This document shows, piece after piece, positions 1 to 6,495 of a DNA stretch of 64,000 nt; position 1 is the first letter of the stretch; each line of letters starts with the position of its first letter. The position numbers and the translations under genes were made by a program. The notes under the pieces were generated by a model. It was not told the DNA's origin, searched no databases, and saw only the letters and a program-made list of their open reading frames with translations. The stretch comes from PALG01 sp964495885 (GTDB taxonomy: Bacteria; Bacteroidota; Bacteroidia; Flavobacteriales; Flavobacteriaceae): assembly GCA_964495885.1 (NCBI GenBank), contig CAZBWO010000004.1:62001-126000 (forward strand), given 5' to 3'.

Positions 1-76
1 GACCTTTTATTACGACCAGCAATGATATTTTTGGAATTTTTCTGTTTTTCTATATCTCTAAACTAATGCTTGGCTT

Positions 77-466
77 TTGAGCACAAAAGTTTTTCAAAAA
101 GAATGGATTGTACCTGCTTCGGCAATTGACGAACGCCAGCATGTAAATAATCTTGCCTATCTTCAATGGTGTATTGATATTGCAGAGGAGCACTGGAAAT
201 TGGTCGCTTCGGAAACTCTTCAGGATAAATATGTCTGGTACGTCCTGCGTCATACCATTCAGTATAAAGCAGAAGCCTTTGAAGGCGATTCTTTAGATAT
301 AAAAACATGGGTTACTACCGCTCATGGAGTACGAAGTGAACGACAGTACCGAATTTTCAGAAATGAAACCCTTTTAATTGAAGCGCAAACCTTGTGGTGC
401 CTTGTAGATGCATCCACAAAAAAACCCATCGAAATTCCATCTGAAATTAAAGCCCTTTTCCTATGA
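77..466 (+). CDS. acyl-CoA thioesterase, 4HBT hotdog fold
   Basis: A 129-residue single-domain hotdog protein. The N-terminal part carries the pattern DERQHVNNLAYLQW (about residues 18-31), which matches the family's active-site strand, where Asp/Asn next to the hotdog helix activates water for acyl-CoA thioester hydrolysis. Length fits the YbgC/FatA-like cytoplasmic thioesterases. The start is TTG: an in-frame stop lies at 59-61 and no ATG exists before conserved sequence; the ATG at 66 is in another frame and stops at once. The gene overlaps the following dehydrogenase by ATGA (463-466), so the two are probably translated together. The physiological acyl group cannot be told from sequence. 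Confidence 0.85.
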   Translation: MSTKVFQKEWIVPASAIDERQHVNNLAYLQWCIDIAEEHWKLVASETLQDKYVWYVLRHTIQYKAEAFEGDSLDIKTWVTTAHGVRSERQYRIFRNETLLIEAQTLWCLVDASTKKPIEIPSEIKALFL

Positions 467-1401
467 AAATACTTCACTTGGATACCAATCACCCATTGCT
501 CCTGGAACAACTCTCTTCTTATGGATATACCAATAAAGAAATGTATACTTCCACAAAAGAAGAGGTCCTAAAAATAATTGACCAATATGATGGTGTTGTA
601 ATAAGAAGTAGATTTAGTATAGATGCTTCTTTTTTAGATGCTGCCAAAAACCTTAAATTCGTTGCCAGAGTTGGAGCGGGATTGGAAAATATTGACATCC
701 CGTATGCACAGGAAAAAGGAGTGACCTTAATTTCGGCTCCAGAAGGCAATAAAAATGCAGTAGGCGAACATACACTTGGAATGCTACTTTCCTTGTTCAA
801 TAATCTTAACAAAGCCCATCGCGAAGTCACCAGTGGGCAATGGAATAGGGAAGCTAACAGAGGAGTAGAATTAGACGGAAAAATAGTAGGGCTTATAGGA
901 TACGGAAATATGGGGAAAGCCTTCGCCAAAAAATTAAAAGGATTCAACTGTACCGCTCTTTGTTATGACATTCAAGAAGATGTAGGTAATAAAAACGCAA
1001 CTCAAGTAAGCCTCCAAACTTTGTTTGATATGGCCGATGTAGTAAGCCTTCACGTACCATGGACCCCAGAAACTCACCAAATGGTGAATGAGACGTTCAT
1101 CAACAATTTTAAAAAACCGTTCTGGCTACTCAACACCGCAAGAGGAAAATGTGTGGTAACCGAAGATTTGGTAACTGCTTTAAAAAATGGAAAAATTTTA
1201 GGAGCTGGATTGGATGTGCTGGAATATGAAAAAAGTTCCTTTGAGTCGTTATTTGCTACGGAAATGCCCAAAGCATTAAAGGAACTAATGGCTATGGACA
1301 ATGTGTTGCTTACACCCCACGTTGCTGGCTGGACCGTTGAGAGTAAAATTAAATTAGCGGAAACCATCGTAGAAAAGATTACAGAAGCGTTCCCGTTATA
1401 A
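463..1401 (+). CDS. D-2-hydroxyacid dehydrogenase, NAD-binding
   Basis: A 312-residue member of the SerA/D-isomer 2-hydroxyacid dehydrogenase family, which interconverts 2-hydroxy and 2-keto acids with NAD(P). The Rossmann motif GLIGYGNMG is at 143-151, the family strand VARVGAGLENID at 67-78, the substrate Arg in NTARG (about R227), and the catalytic His in TPHVAGW (about H286), paired with a Glu around 254-256. It lacks the ACT domain of true phosphoglycerate dehydrogenases, so a serine-pathway role is not implied. It starts inside the stop codon of the thioesterase and is followed after 5 bases by a LuxR-type gene, forming one transcription unit. Exact substrate unknown. Confidence 0.9.
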   Translation: MKILHLDTNHPLLLEQLSSYGYTNKEMYTSTKEEVLKIIDQYDGVVIRSRFSIDASFLDAAKNLKFVARVGAGLENIDIPYAQEKGVTLISAPEGNKNAVGEHTLGMLLSLFNNLNKAHREVTSGQWNREANRGVELDGKIVGLIGYGNMGKAFAKKLKGFNCTALCYDIQEDVGNKNATQVSLQTLFDMADVVSLHVPWTPETHQMVNETFINNFKKPFWLLNTARGKCVVTEDLVTALKNGKILGAGLDVLEYEKSSFESLFATEMPKALKELMAMDNVLLTPHVAGWTVESKIKLAETIVEKITEAFPL

Positions 1402-1406
1402 ACACC

Positions 1407-1820
1407 ATGAAAAAAACAGTACTTACATTTTCGGGAATTATCATTGCCCTTATTGGGCTATTTCAAATTAGTAAGTATAGTATTAGCTCGGGCGATTTAA
1501 AAATAGAGTTCGTCATTGCGGGTATTGCCCTCATTTTTTTACTGATTGGTCTTTTCATTTCCAAAAAAAGGAATCAATCGGTCATAGAGGGAGATGTCCC
1601 CATAAACTTCCAGAAAATTGAAGAATTGGGCATTAGCAAACGGGAGTATGAAATCCTTCAGAAAATTTCAGAAGGACTTTCCAATAAGGAAATAGGACAG
1701 GCCCTATTTGTTTCAGAACATACCGTAAAAACCCATGCTTCCAATCTGTTTCAAAAACTGAATGTAAAACGAAGGACGCAAGCCATCCAAAAGGCAAAAT
1801 CCCTAAATATTCTTCCGTAA
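1407..1820 (+). CDS. membrane-anchored LuxR-type helix-turn-helix protein
   Basis: A 137-residue protein with two predicted membrane helices (about 5-22 and 34-52) followed by a cytoplasmic LuxR/GerE helix-turn-helix (about 75-133). The recognition region reads LSNKEIGQALFVSEHTVKTH, ending in the conserved VKTH of this family, then KLNVKRRTQAI. There is no receiver or sensor domain, so how it is controlled is not visible. Such short two-helix plus LuxR proteins are common in Flavobacteriia and their targets are mostly unknown. It sits 5 bases behind the dehydrogenase gene and ahead of a hairpin at 1825-1854. Confidence 0.85.
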   Translation: MKKTVLTFSGIIIALIGLFQISKYSISSGDLKIEFVIAGIALIFLLIGLFISKKRNQSVIEGDVPINFQKIEELGISKREYEILQKISEGLSNKEIGQALFVSEHTVKTHASNLFQKLNVKRRTQAIQKAKSLNILP

Positions 1821-1824
1821 ACGC

Positions 1825-1854
1825 CCAAATACTACGAAAGTAGTAGGAATTTGG
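1825..1854. repeat. hairpin with GAAA tetraloop
   Basis: CCAAAT-ACTAC, loop GAAA, GTAGT, then a four-base AGGA bulge and ATTTGG: an 11-bp stem capped by a GNRA tetraloop just behind the LuxR-type gene stop. A copy of the core TACGAAAGTA recurs inverted at about 1855-1864. There is no T-run, so it is not a standard intrinsic terminator. It may be an RNA 3' end structure, or an operator region for the promoter at 1890. Confidence 0.5.
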
Positions 1855-1889
1855 TACTTTCGTATGAGTCTCAAATTTGAATATCAACG

Positions 1890-1897
1890 TACTTTTG
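1890..1897 (+). promoter_or_regulatory. -7 box TACTTTTG before DUF4199 gene
   Basis: TACTTTTG fits the Bacteroidota -7 consensus TAnnTTTG, 22 bases before the ATG at 1920. No well-placed TTG -33 element is seen. A 10-bp palindrome TCAAATTTGA lies directly upstream (1871-1880), which suggests regulation, but that is inference. Confidence 0.45.
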
Positions 1898-1919
1898 ACT
1901 CATCAAAAAAGCAAACATC

Positions 1920-2426
1920 ATGATTAAAACAGTATTTAAGTATGGAATCTTTGGGCTTGTAACCTCAATGGTTCTTTTCCTCATTGGGTTTTTATTACTT
2001 CAGCATCTAGATTACTCCGTTCAAGAGGTATTGGGTTATGCTTCGATGCTTATTTCCTTGAGTTTTGTATTCTTCGGGATCAAGCACTTTCGAGATAAGG
2101 AAAACGGTGGAAAAGTGAGTTTTGGCAAAGCGCTGTGGATAGGGCTCCTTATCGCCGTGATAACAGGGTTGGGCACCGCGATTATTGATTATATTTACAC
2201 AACAGTCATCAATCCAGATTTTGCGCAGGAATATTTGGAAACAACTTTAGGAACCATGAAGGATTCGATGCCTGCTGAAACTTTTGAAGTTAAAAAAGCC
2301 GAACTGGAACAACAAATGGAACAATACGGCGGCTCGGGTTTTATGGCCTTTGTAATGTTCGCCTCTGTCGTACTCATAGGATTTGTTGTTTCCCTTATTT
2401 CAGCACTTGTTTTACAACGTAAATAA
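1920..2426 (+). CDS. DUF4199 family membrane protein
   Basis: A 168-residue integral membrane protein with four hydrophobic segments (about 7-27, 36-54, 72-95 and 142-165) and a charged amphipathic loop between the third and fourth. The layout, with GKALWIGLLIAVITGLGTAI in the third segment, is that of DUF4199, a Bacteroidota family of unknown function. The ATG at 1920 follows a likely promoter at 1890, so this gene probably starts a new unit with the DUF1801 gene 8 bases downstream. No catalytic motif is visible. Confidence 0.8.
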   Translation: MIKTVFKYGIFGLVTSMVLFLIGFLLLQHLDYSVQEVLGYASMLISLSFVFFGIKHFRDKENGGKVSFGKALWIGLLIAVITGLGTAIIDYIYTTVINPDFAQEYLETTLGTMKDSMPAETFEVKKAELEQQMEQYGGSGFMAFVMFASVVLIGFVVSLISALVLQRK

Positions 2427-2434
2427 TAGTTACC

Positions 2435-2890
2435 ATGCAGTATAAAGCTACCTCGCCAGATGAGTATTTGGCACAGATTCCGGAAGACCGCAAAGCTCCC
2501 ATGGAGCAACTTAGGAATACAATTAAAAAGCAGCTCCCGAAAGGGTTTGAGGAAACAATGTCCTACGGAATGATAGGCTATGTGGTTCCCCATAGTGTCT
2601 ATCCGCCCGGCTATCATTGTGACCCGAAGCTTCCACTTCCCTTTGTGAGTATTGCTTCCCAGAAAAATTTTATCGGATTTTACCATATGGGATTGTATGC
2701 GAATAAGGATTTGTATGACTGGTTCGTTTCGGAATACCCGAAACACTGTAAGTACAAATTGGATATGGGGAAAAGCTGCCTCCGTCTAAAAAAAATGGAG
2801 GATATTCCTTATGAATTAATTGGGGAACTATGTGAAAAGATGACCCCTAAAGATTGGATACATTTATATGAAACAAATTTAAAAAGATGA
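2435..2890 (+). CDS. DUF1801 domain protein
   Basis: A 151-residue cytoplasmic protein of the DUF1801/YdhG-like fold. It has the N-terminal SPDEYLAQIPEDR, the central ETMSYGMIGYVVP and the SIASQKNFIGFYHMGLY strand that mark this family. The fold resembles iron-chaperone frataxin-like proteins, but DUF1801 functions remain uncertain. The C-terminal half has a helix with KMTPKDWIHLYE. It follows the DUF4199 gene closely and overlaps the next glyoxalase-like gene by ATGA (2887-2890), which implies co-translation. Confidence 0.82.
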   Translation: MQYKATSPDEYLAQIPEDRKAPMEQLRNTIKKQLPKGFEETMSYGMIGYVVPHSVYPPGYHCDPKLPLPFVSIASQKNFIGFYHMGLYANKDLYDWFVSEYPKHCKYKLDMGKSCLRLKKMEDIPYELIGELCEKMTPKDWIHLYETNLKR

Positions 2891-3282
2891 AAAAAAGAGT
2901 AACTGGAATTGGCGGGATGTTTTTTAAATCTACAGATCCAAACGCTTCAAAAGAATGGTATAAAAAGCATTTAGGCTTTGATACAGATGACTACGGATGT
3001 ACCTTTTGGTGGAAAGACAAAGAAGGAAATGACTGCAGCACGCAATGGAGTCCGTTTGCAAATGATACTAAATATTATGCCCCTTCCGAAAAGGATTTCA
3101 TGTTTAATTACCGTGTTGAAAATCTTGAAGAACTACTGAAGATTTTAAAGGAAGAAGGGGTTACCATTGTTGGGGATATGGAAACCTACGAATACGGAAA
3201 GTTTGGTTGGATCATGGACAATGATGGTAATAAAATTGAATTATGGGAGCCTGTAGATCAGGTATTTTTGGATCAACAATAG
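2887..3282 (+). CDS. VOC/glyoxalase-like protein
   Basis: A 131-residue vicinal-oxygen-chelate protein: one pair of beta-alpha-beta-beta-beta units. It opens with GGMFFKSTDPNASKEWYKKHLGF and ends with GKFGWIMDNDGNKIELWEP, where the final Glu (about E121) is the usual metal ligand. Members act as lyases, dioxygenases or antibiotic-binding proteins; this one matches the bleomycin-resistance-like subgroup only broadly, and no substrate can be named. It overlaps the DUF1801 gene by four bases. Confidence 0.82.
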   Translation: MKKRVTGIGGMFFKSTDPNASKEWYKKHLGFDTDDYGCTFWWKDKEGNDCSTQWSPFANDTKYYAPSEKDFMFNYRVENLEELLKILKEEGVTIVGDMETYEYGKFGWIMDNDGNKIELWEPVDQVFLDQQ

Positions 3283-3357
3283 GAAAGTAATGGATTTCTG
3301 GTATATCCCGTTTTAAAAAAATACCTATTTTAGCGGTTCAACCAAAAACATTCAACC

Positions 3358-3747
3358 ATGTCTGAAGAAAACAAAGAAAATTTGGGCGAAGAGGCAAAAG
3401 ACACCGCTCAAGAAATAAAAGACGAAGCCAAGAGTACCGCCAAAGAATTTAAAGAAGGCTGGAACGAAGCAACCAATAGTGGGGAAAACAAAAAGTTACT
3501 GGCAGGTTTGCTGGCAATTTTTGTGGGAGCCTTCGGGGTGCACAAATTCATTCTTGGATACAACAAAGAAGGATTTATCCTTTTAGGATGATTTATAATT
3601 GGTCTTCTAACCTACTGCTTTATCATTGGAATTTTCATCATTATGGCCGTAGGGATTGTTTCACTTATTGAAGGAATCATCTACCTCACCAAAAGTGACG
3701 AAGAGTTCTACCAAACCTATCAAGTGAACAAGCGTCCTTGGTTCTAA
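3358..3747 (+). pseudogene. TM2-domain protein interrupted by in-frame TGA
   Basis: The reading frame starts at ATG 3358 and codes an acidic-basic helical leader (repeats of K-D/E-A-K-x-T-A, about 1-45), then the TM2 motif LLAIFVGAFGVHKFILGY (about 51-68). It meets TGA at 3589-3591 after 77 codons. The same frame continues with no shift for another 51 codons, giving the second membrane helix, the typical family ending SLIEGIIYLTKSDEEF and a stop TAA at 3745. One G-to-A change of TGG (Trp) would explain the break. So this is either a recent nonsense mutation, a sequence error or read-through. TM2 proteins are membrane proteins of unknown function. A terminator follows at 3756. Confidence 0.75.
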
Positions 3748-3755
3748 GATTATAC

Positions 3756-3787
3756 AAAAGCTTTCAAAATTCCCTGAAAGCTTTTTT
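3756..3787 (+). terminator. intrinsic terminator behind TM2 gene
   Basis: AAAAGCTTTCA (3756-3766) pairs perfectly with TGAAAGCTTTT (3775-3785) around an eight-base loop, followed by more T. It separates the TM2 gene from the arsenic-type operon. Confidence 0.75.
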
Positions 3788-3804
3788 ATTTACTATTATT
3801 ATCG

Positions 3805-3820
3805 TAATATTGCAATATTA
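3805..3820. promoter_or_regulatory. 16-bp palindromic operator candidate for ArsR
   Basis: TAATATTGCAATATTA is a perfect 16-bp palindrome centred 18 bases before the ATG of the arsR-like gene. ArsR-family repressors bind such AT-rich inverted repeats over their own promoter and leave on binding As(III) or Sb(III). Seen: the palindrome and its position. Inferred: that the adjacent regulator binds it. Confidence 0.6.
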
Positions 3821-3830
3821 AATATTTGAT

Positions 3831-4154
3831 ATGGGAGCTTCTAAAATAGACATCCATTCCACTACCCAAATTGAAATTGCAGAACTGGCAAAGGTGTTAT
3901 CACATCCAGCGCGGGTGGCCATCTTGGAATACATTGGCAAACAAAATGCCTGTATTTGTACCGATTTAGTGGAAGAAATAGGCCTTTCGCAACCTACCAT
4001 TTCACAGCATTTACAAGTGATCAAAAAAGCTGGGCTGCTGCAAGGGAATTTTGAAGGAAAGGCACTTTGCTACTGTATCAATGCAAAACGCTTTAAACAA
4101 TTTCAACAATTACTCAATACCTTTTTCAATAACACTTCAGCAAATTGCTGCTAA
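3831..4154 (+). CDS. ArsR-family metalloid-responsive repressor
   Basis: A 107-residue winged helix-turn-helix protein. The family signature is clear: LAKVLSHPARVAILEYI (19-35), then ACICTDLVEEIGLSQPTISQHLQVIKKAGL. C41 and C43 sit just before the recognition helices, and a C-terminal Cys pair (N-C-C at 105-107) could complete an arsenic site. Length is normal for the family. It heads an operon with DUF6428, GNAT-arsenate reductase, DUF1304-cupin and DUF2892 genes, and has a perfect palindrome at 3805-3820 in its leader, which suggests autoregulation. Confidence 0.88.
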   Translation: MGASKIDIHSTTQIEIAELAKVLSHPARVAILEYIGKQNACICTDLVEEIGLSQPTISQHLQVIKKAGLLQGNFEGKALCYCINAKRFKQFQQLLNTFFNNTSANCC

Positions 4155-4166
4155 AAAACAATAGAT

Positions 4167-4655
4167 ATGAAAACCATTGAATTTTTTAACCTTTTGGAAA
4201 AAAGCAAAGGAAAATCACTACTTTTTGAATACCGCCCAGGGGCAACTGTTGGCGCCAATTATCATATTACAGAGGTAAAACATGTACAAATAGATTCCGT
4301 AGACTGCGGAAGCGGTACCGACCATTGGAATGAAACTATTGTTCAACTATGGGAAAGTCCGTTGGAAAAAGATGAAAAAACATATATGAGCACTCTGAAA
4401 GCCCTGGGAATTCTAAAAAAAGTTGGACAAATGAAGCCCTATGACCTAGACGCTGAAATAAAATTTGAATACAGTAATGAACAGTTCCATACGGCACAGC
4501 TTTTTGTGAATGAAATTGTTTCCTCTGAAAAGAATATCATAGTAAAACTTGCAATCCAAAAGACCGATTGCAAGGCAAAAGAAACCTGCGGTATCCCAGA
4601 GGATATTTACGAAACTACTGTTTCAAATTGTGCCCCCGGAAGTGGATGTTGCTAA
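4167..4655 (+). CDS. DUF6428 family protein of ars operon
   Basis: A 162-residue soluble protein. The opening EFFNLLEKSKGKSLLFEY, the segment VDCGSGTDHWNETIVQLWE and the central Cys-rich tail match the DUF6428 family, small proteins regularly encoded between arsR and arsenate reductase genes in Flavobacteriia. The last 30 residues hold five Cys (DCKAKETCG and CAPGSGCC), a plausible thiol site for As(III), but that is inference. It lies 12 bases behind arsR and its stop is overlapped by the next frame, so translation is probably coupled. No biochemical role is established that I know of. Confidence 0.7.
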   Translation: MKTIEFFNLLEKSKGKSLLFEYRPGATVGANYHITEVKHVQIDSVDCGSGTDHWNETIVQLWESPLEKDEKTYMSTLKALGILKKVGQMKPYDLDAEIKFEYSNEQFHTAQLFVNEIVSSEKNIIVKLAIQKTDCKAKETCGIPEDIYETTVSNCAPGSGCC

Positions 4656-5559
4656 GCTGAATATACTACCTGTTGAGGAAGCCCATTATCCTTCCGTGGC
4701 AAAAATATATGCAGATGGAATGGCAACAGGAATTGCCACTTTTGAAACCAAAGTTCCAACATGGAAACAATGGGATGAAAAATTTCTAAAAGAAGGCAGG
4801 TTTATCGTTAGCACTCAATCACAAATTATCGGATGGTGTGCGCTAAGTAGTGTTTCAAAAAGGGAAGTTTATAAAGGTGTCGCAGAAGTAACAATTTACA
4901 TTTCAACGGAATTTCAAGGAAAAGGGGTTGGAAAGCTGCTGTTGAATCATTTGGTTGGAGAAAGTGAAAAATTGGGCTTTTGGACACTACAAGCTCGCAT
5001 CTTCCCACAGAATATTGGAAGCATTCAACTACACCAAAAATGTGGCTTCAGGGAAATAGGATTTAGGGAAAAAATAGGTCAACGCAATGGGATTTGGTAT
5101 GATAACATCGCCTTGGAAAGAAGAAGTAAAAAAATAAACTATATGAAAAACGTATTGGTACTTTGTACCGGAAACAGCTGCCGAAGCCAAATGGTCCATG
5201 GGTATTTAAAAACTTTCGGAAAAGAAAAACTCAATGTTTTTAGTGCAGGAATTGAAACCCACGGGCTCAACCCTGGTGCAGTTTCCATTATGGCCGAAGA
5301 TGGTATTGATATCACTACTCATACCTCAAACCATGTAGATGAATACCAACATATCCCTTGGGATTATATTATTACAGTATGTGACCATGCAAATGAAAAC
5401 TGCCCTTTTATTCCGGCACCAAATGCCAAACGATTGCATCATAATTTTTCAGATCCCTCCAGGATAGAAGGGTCAAAAGAAGAAAAACATGCTGCTTTCG
5501 AAAAAACCCGTAATGAAATCAAGGAATATTGTCGTAATTTTATAGACACCTATCTATAA
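4642..5559 (+). CDS. GNAT acetyltransferase fused to arsenate reductase (LMW-PTPase type)
   Basis: One open frame carries two proteins. Residues about 1-165 are an ArsN/phosphinothricin-type GNAT acetyltransferase, with the acetyl-CoA loop region FQGKGVGKLLLNHL and FPQNIGSIQLHQKCGF. From Met168 (base 5143) a 138-residue low-molecular-weight phosphatase-type arsenate reductase follows, with the CX5R motif CTGNSCR and the later HHNFSDP aspartate loop; it reduces As(V) to As(III) with thioredoxin. The junction is a run of seven A at 5128-5134: with one A fewer the first domain would stop at once and ATG 5143 would start a normal separate arsC. GTG 4642 is my start choice (GTG 4630 and an ATG at 4549 are alternatives; the latter overlaps DUF6428 too far). 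Confidence 0.75.
   Translation: MDVAKLNILPVEEAHYPSVAKIYADGMATGIATFETKVPTWKQWDEKFLKEGRFIVSTQSQIIGWCALSSVSKREVYKGVAEVTIYISTEFQGKGVGKLLLNHLVGESEKLGFWTLQARIFPQNIGSIQLHQKCGFREIGFREKIGQRNGIWYDNIALERRSKKINYMKNVLVLCTGNSCRSQMVHGYLKTFGKEKLNVFSAGIETHGLNPGAVSIMAEDGIDITTHTSNHVDEYQHIPWDYIITVCDHANENCPFIPAPNAKRLHHNFSDPSRIEGSKEEKHAAFEKTRNEIKEYCRNFIDTYL
5128..5134 (+). other. A7 slippery run at GNAT/ArsC junction
   Basis: Seven consecutive A between the two domains. As read, the frame passes through to ATG 5143. Loss of one A gives AGT AAA AAA TAA, ending the acetyltransferase exactly where families usually end. Possible causes are a true fusion, a homopolymer sequencing error, or transcript slippage giving both forms. 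Confidence 0.5.
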
Positions 5560-5562
5560 AAC

Positions 5563-6246
5563 GTGACAATACTAACTAACTTTTTTATCGGGCTGGTTGC
5601 TTTTCTGCATCTCTATTTTTTTTGGCTGGAAGCCTTCGCCTGGACTACTAAGGCGCCTAAAATCTTTAGAGGAGTCCCAAAAGATTTATTCCCAAAGACC
5701 AAGTCCATGATGGCCAATCAAGGTCTTTACAATGCTTTTTTAGCTGCAGGGCTCATTTGGTCACTCTTTATTAAAAATCCCCAATGGAAACTTTGGGTAG
5801 CCCTTTTTTTTCTATCCTGTGTTGTGGTAGCAGGAATTGTGGGAGCGAAGACAGTTTCCAAAAAAATCTTTGTCGTACAAGCAGTCCCGGCTATTATAGG
5901 GTTGTTTTTATTGGGAATTACAACTTTTCTATCAATGTGTGATTTACCAGATCCTTTGGAAGCTGGCTGGAAAGGAGAAAAAGTGTGCGAAGTTTTAATG
6001 GAAGATGATACTATACGTGTCTTGAAATGTACGTTTCCTCCAGGCGTAGGTCATGAAAAACATCGTCATGCGCCACATTTTGGGTATACCCTTCAAGGGA
6101 GTACTTTTCAAATTACCGATGATAGTGGAATACGTGAAGTGGAGGTGCCCACCGGATATGACTTCAATAAATCTGAATTTACAGTACACGAAGTGTTGAA
6201 TGTTGGAGATAGTACCTCTGTATATTTAATTTTTGAACCTAAATAA
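5563..6246 (+). CDS. DUF1304 membrane domain fused to cupin
   Basis: A 227-residue protein with GTG start, three bases after the arsenate reductase stop. Residues 1-123 are a DUF1304 four-helix membrane domain (LEAFAWTTKAPKIF, then MANQGLYNAFLAAGLIW). Residues about 125-227 are a single cupin: metal ligands are probable in GHEKHRH (163-169) and H209, with a VPTG and EVLNVGDST turn. The join LSMC-DLPDP (123-130) looks like the lipobox of a stand-alone lipoprotein cupin grafted on the last DUF1304 helix. So the cupin should face the periplasm. Both families are hypothetical as to role; placement in an ars operon suggests stress or metal chemistry. Confidence 0.7.
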   Translation: MTILTNFFIGLVAFLHLYFFWLEAFAWTTKAPKIFRGVPKDLFPKTKSMMANQGLYNAFLAAGLIWSLFIKNPQWKLWVALFFLSCVVVAGIVGAKTVSKKIFVVQAVPAIIGLFLLGITTFLSMCDLPDPLEAGWKGEKVCEVLMEDDTIRVLKCTFPPGVGHEKHRHAPHFGYTLQGSTFQITDDSGIREVEVPTGYDFNKSEFTVHEVLNVGDSTSVYLIFEPK

Positions 6247-6274
6247 TACAGAGCAGCTAAAATATCTAGTATCA

Positions 6275-6493
6275 ATGAAACTGAAAAAAAACATGGGGTC
6301 TCTGGATCGTCTACTTCGATTTATAGCAGCAGCAATCATTCTAGTTCTATATTTCACAGGAATTATTCATGGATTGGTAGCCATTTTGCTATTAGCTTTT
6401 GCAGCAGCAACTACTTTTACGGGTTTGACTGGATTTTGCCCTCTATATCCAATTTTTGGCTGGAACACCTGTAAAATTAAAACCAAAGAATAG
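6275..6493 (+). CDS. DUF2892 (YgaP-like) inner membrane protein
   Basis: A 72-residue protein with two membrane helices. The opening KNMGSLDRLLRFIAAAIIL and the end TGLTGFCPLYPIFGWNTC are the DUF2892 signature, including the conserved Cys pair. In other bacteria this domain occurs alone or joined to rhodanese. Start ATG 6275 is chosen because the reading frame upstream overlaps the cupin gene; ATG 6293 (MGSLDR) is also possible. It is the last gene of the ars-like unit and converges on the acyltransferase gene with almost no gap. Confidence 0.8.
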   Translation: MKLKKNMGSLDRLLRFIAAAIILVLYFTGIIHGLVAILLLAFAAATTFTGLTGFCPLYPIFGWNTCKIKTKE

Positions 6494-6495
6494 TT

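Noticed and set aside
1..66. Open frame at the left edge (ends TAA 64-66), possible gene tail
   Set aside because: Only 21 codons, no recognisable family; cannot be separated from chance.
519..947. Minus-strand open frame of 142 codons inside the dehydrogenase gene
   Set aside because: Antisense shadow of a gene with clear motifs; no own start or promoter signal.
2195..2746. Minus-strand open frame of 183 codons across DUF4199/DUF1801
   Set aside because: Runs antisense to two well-supported genes; its composition follows from their codon use.
3589..3591. TGA as selenocysteine codon in the TM2 gene
   Set aside because: No SECIS-like hairpin just downstream, Trp fits better, and TGA ends other genes normally.
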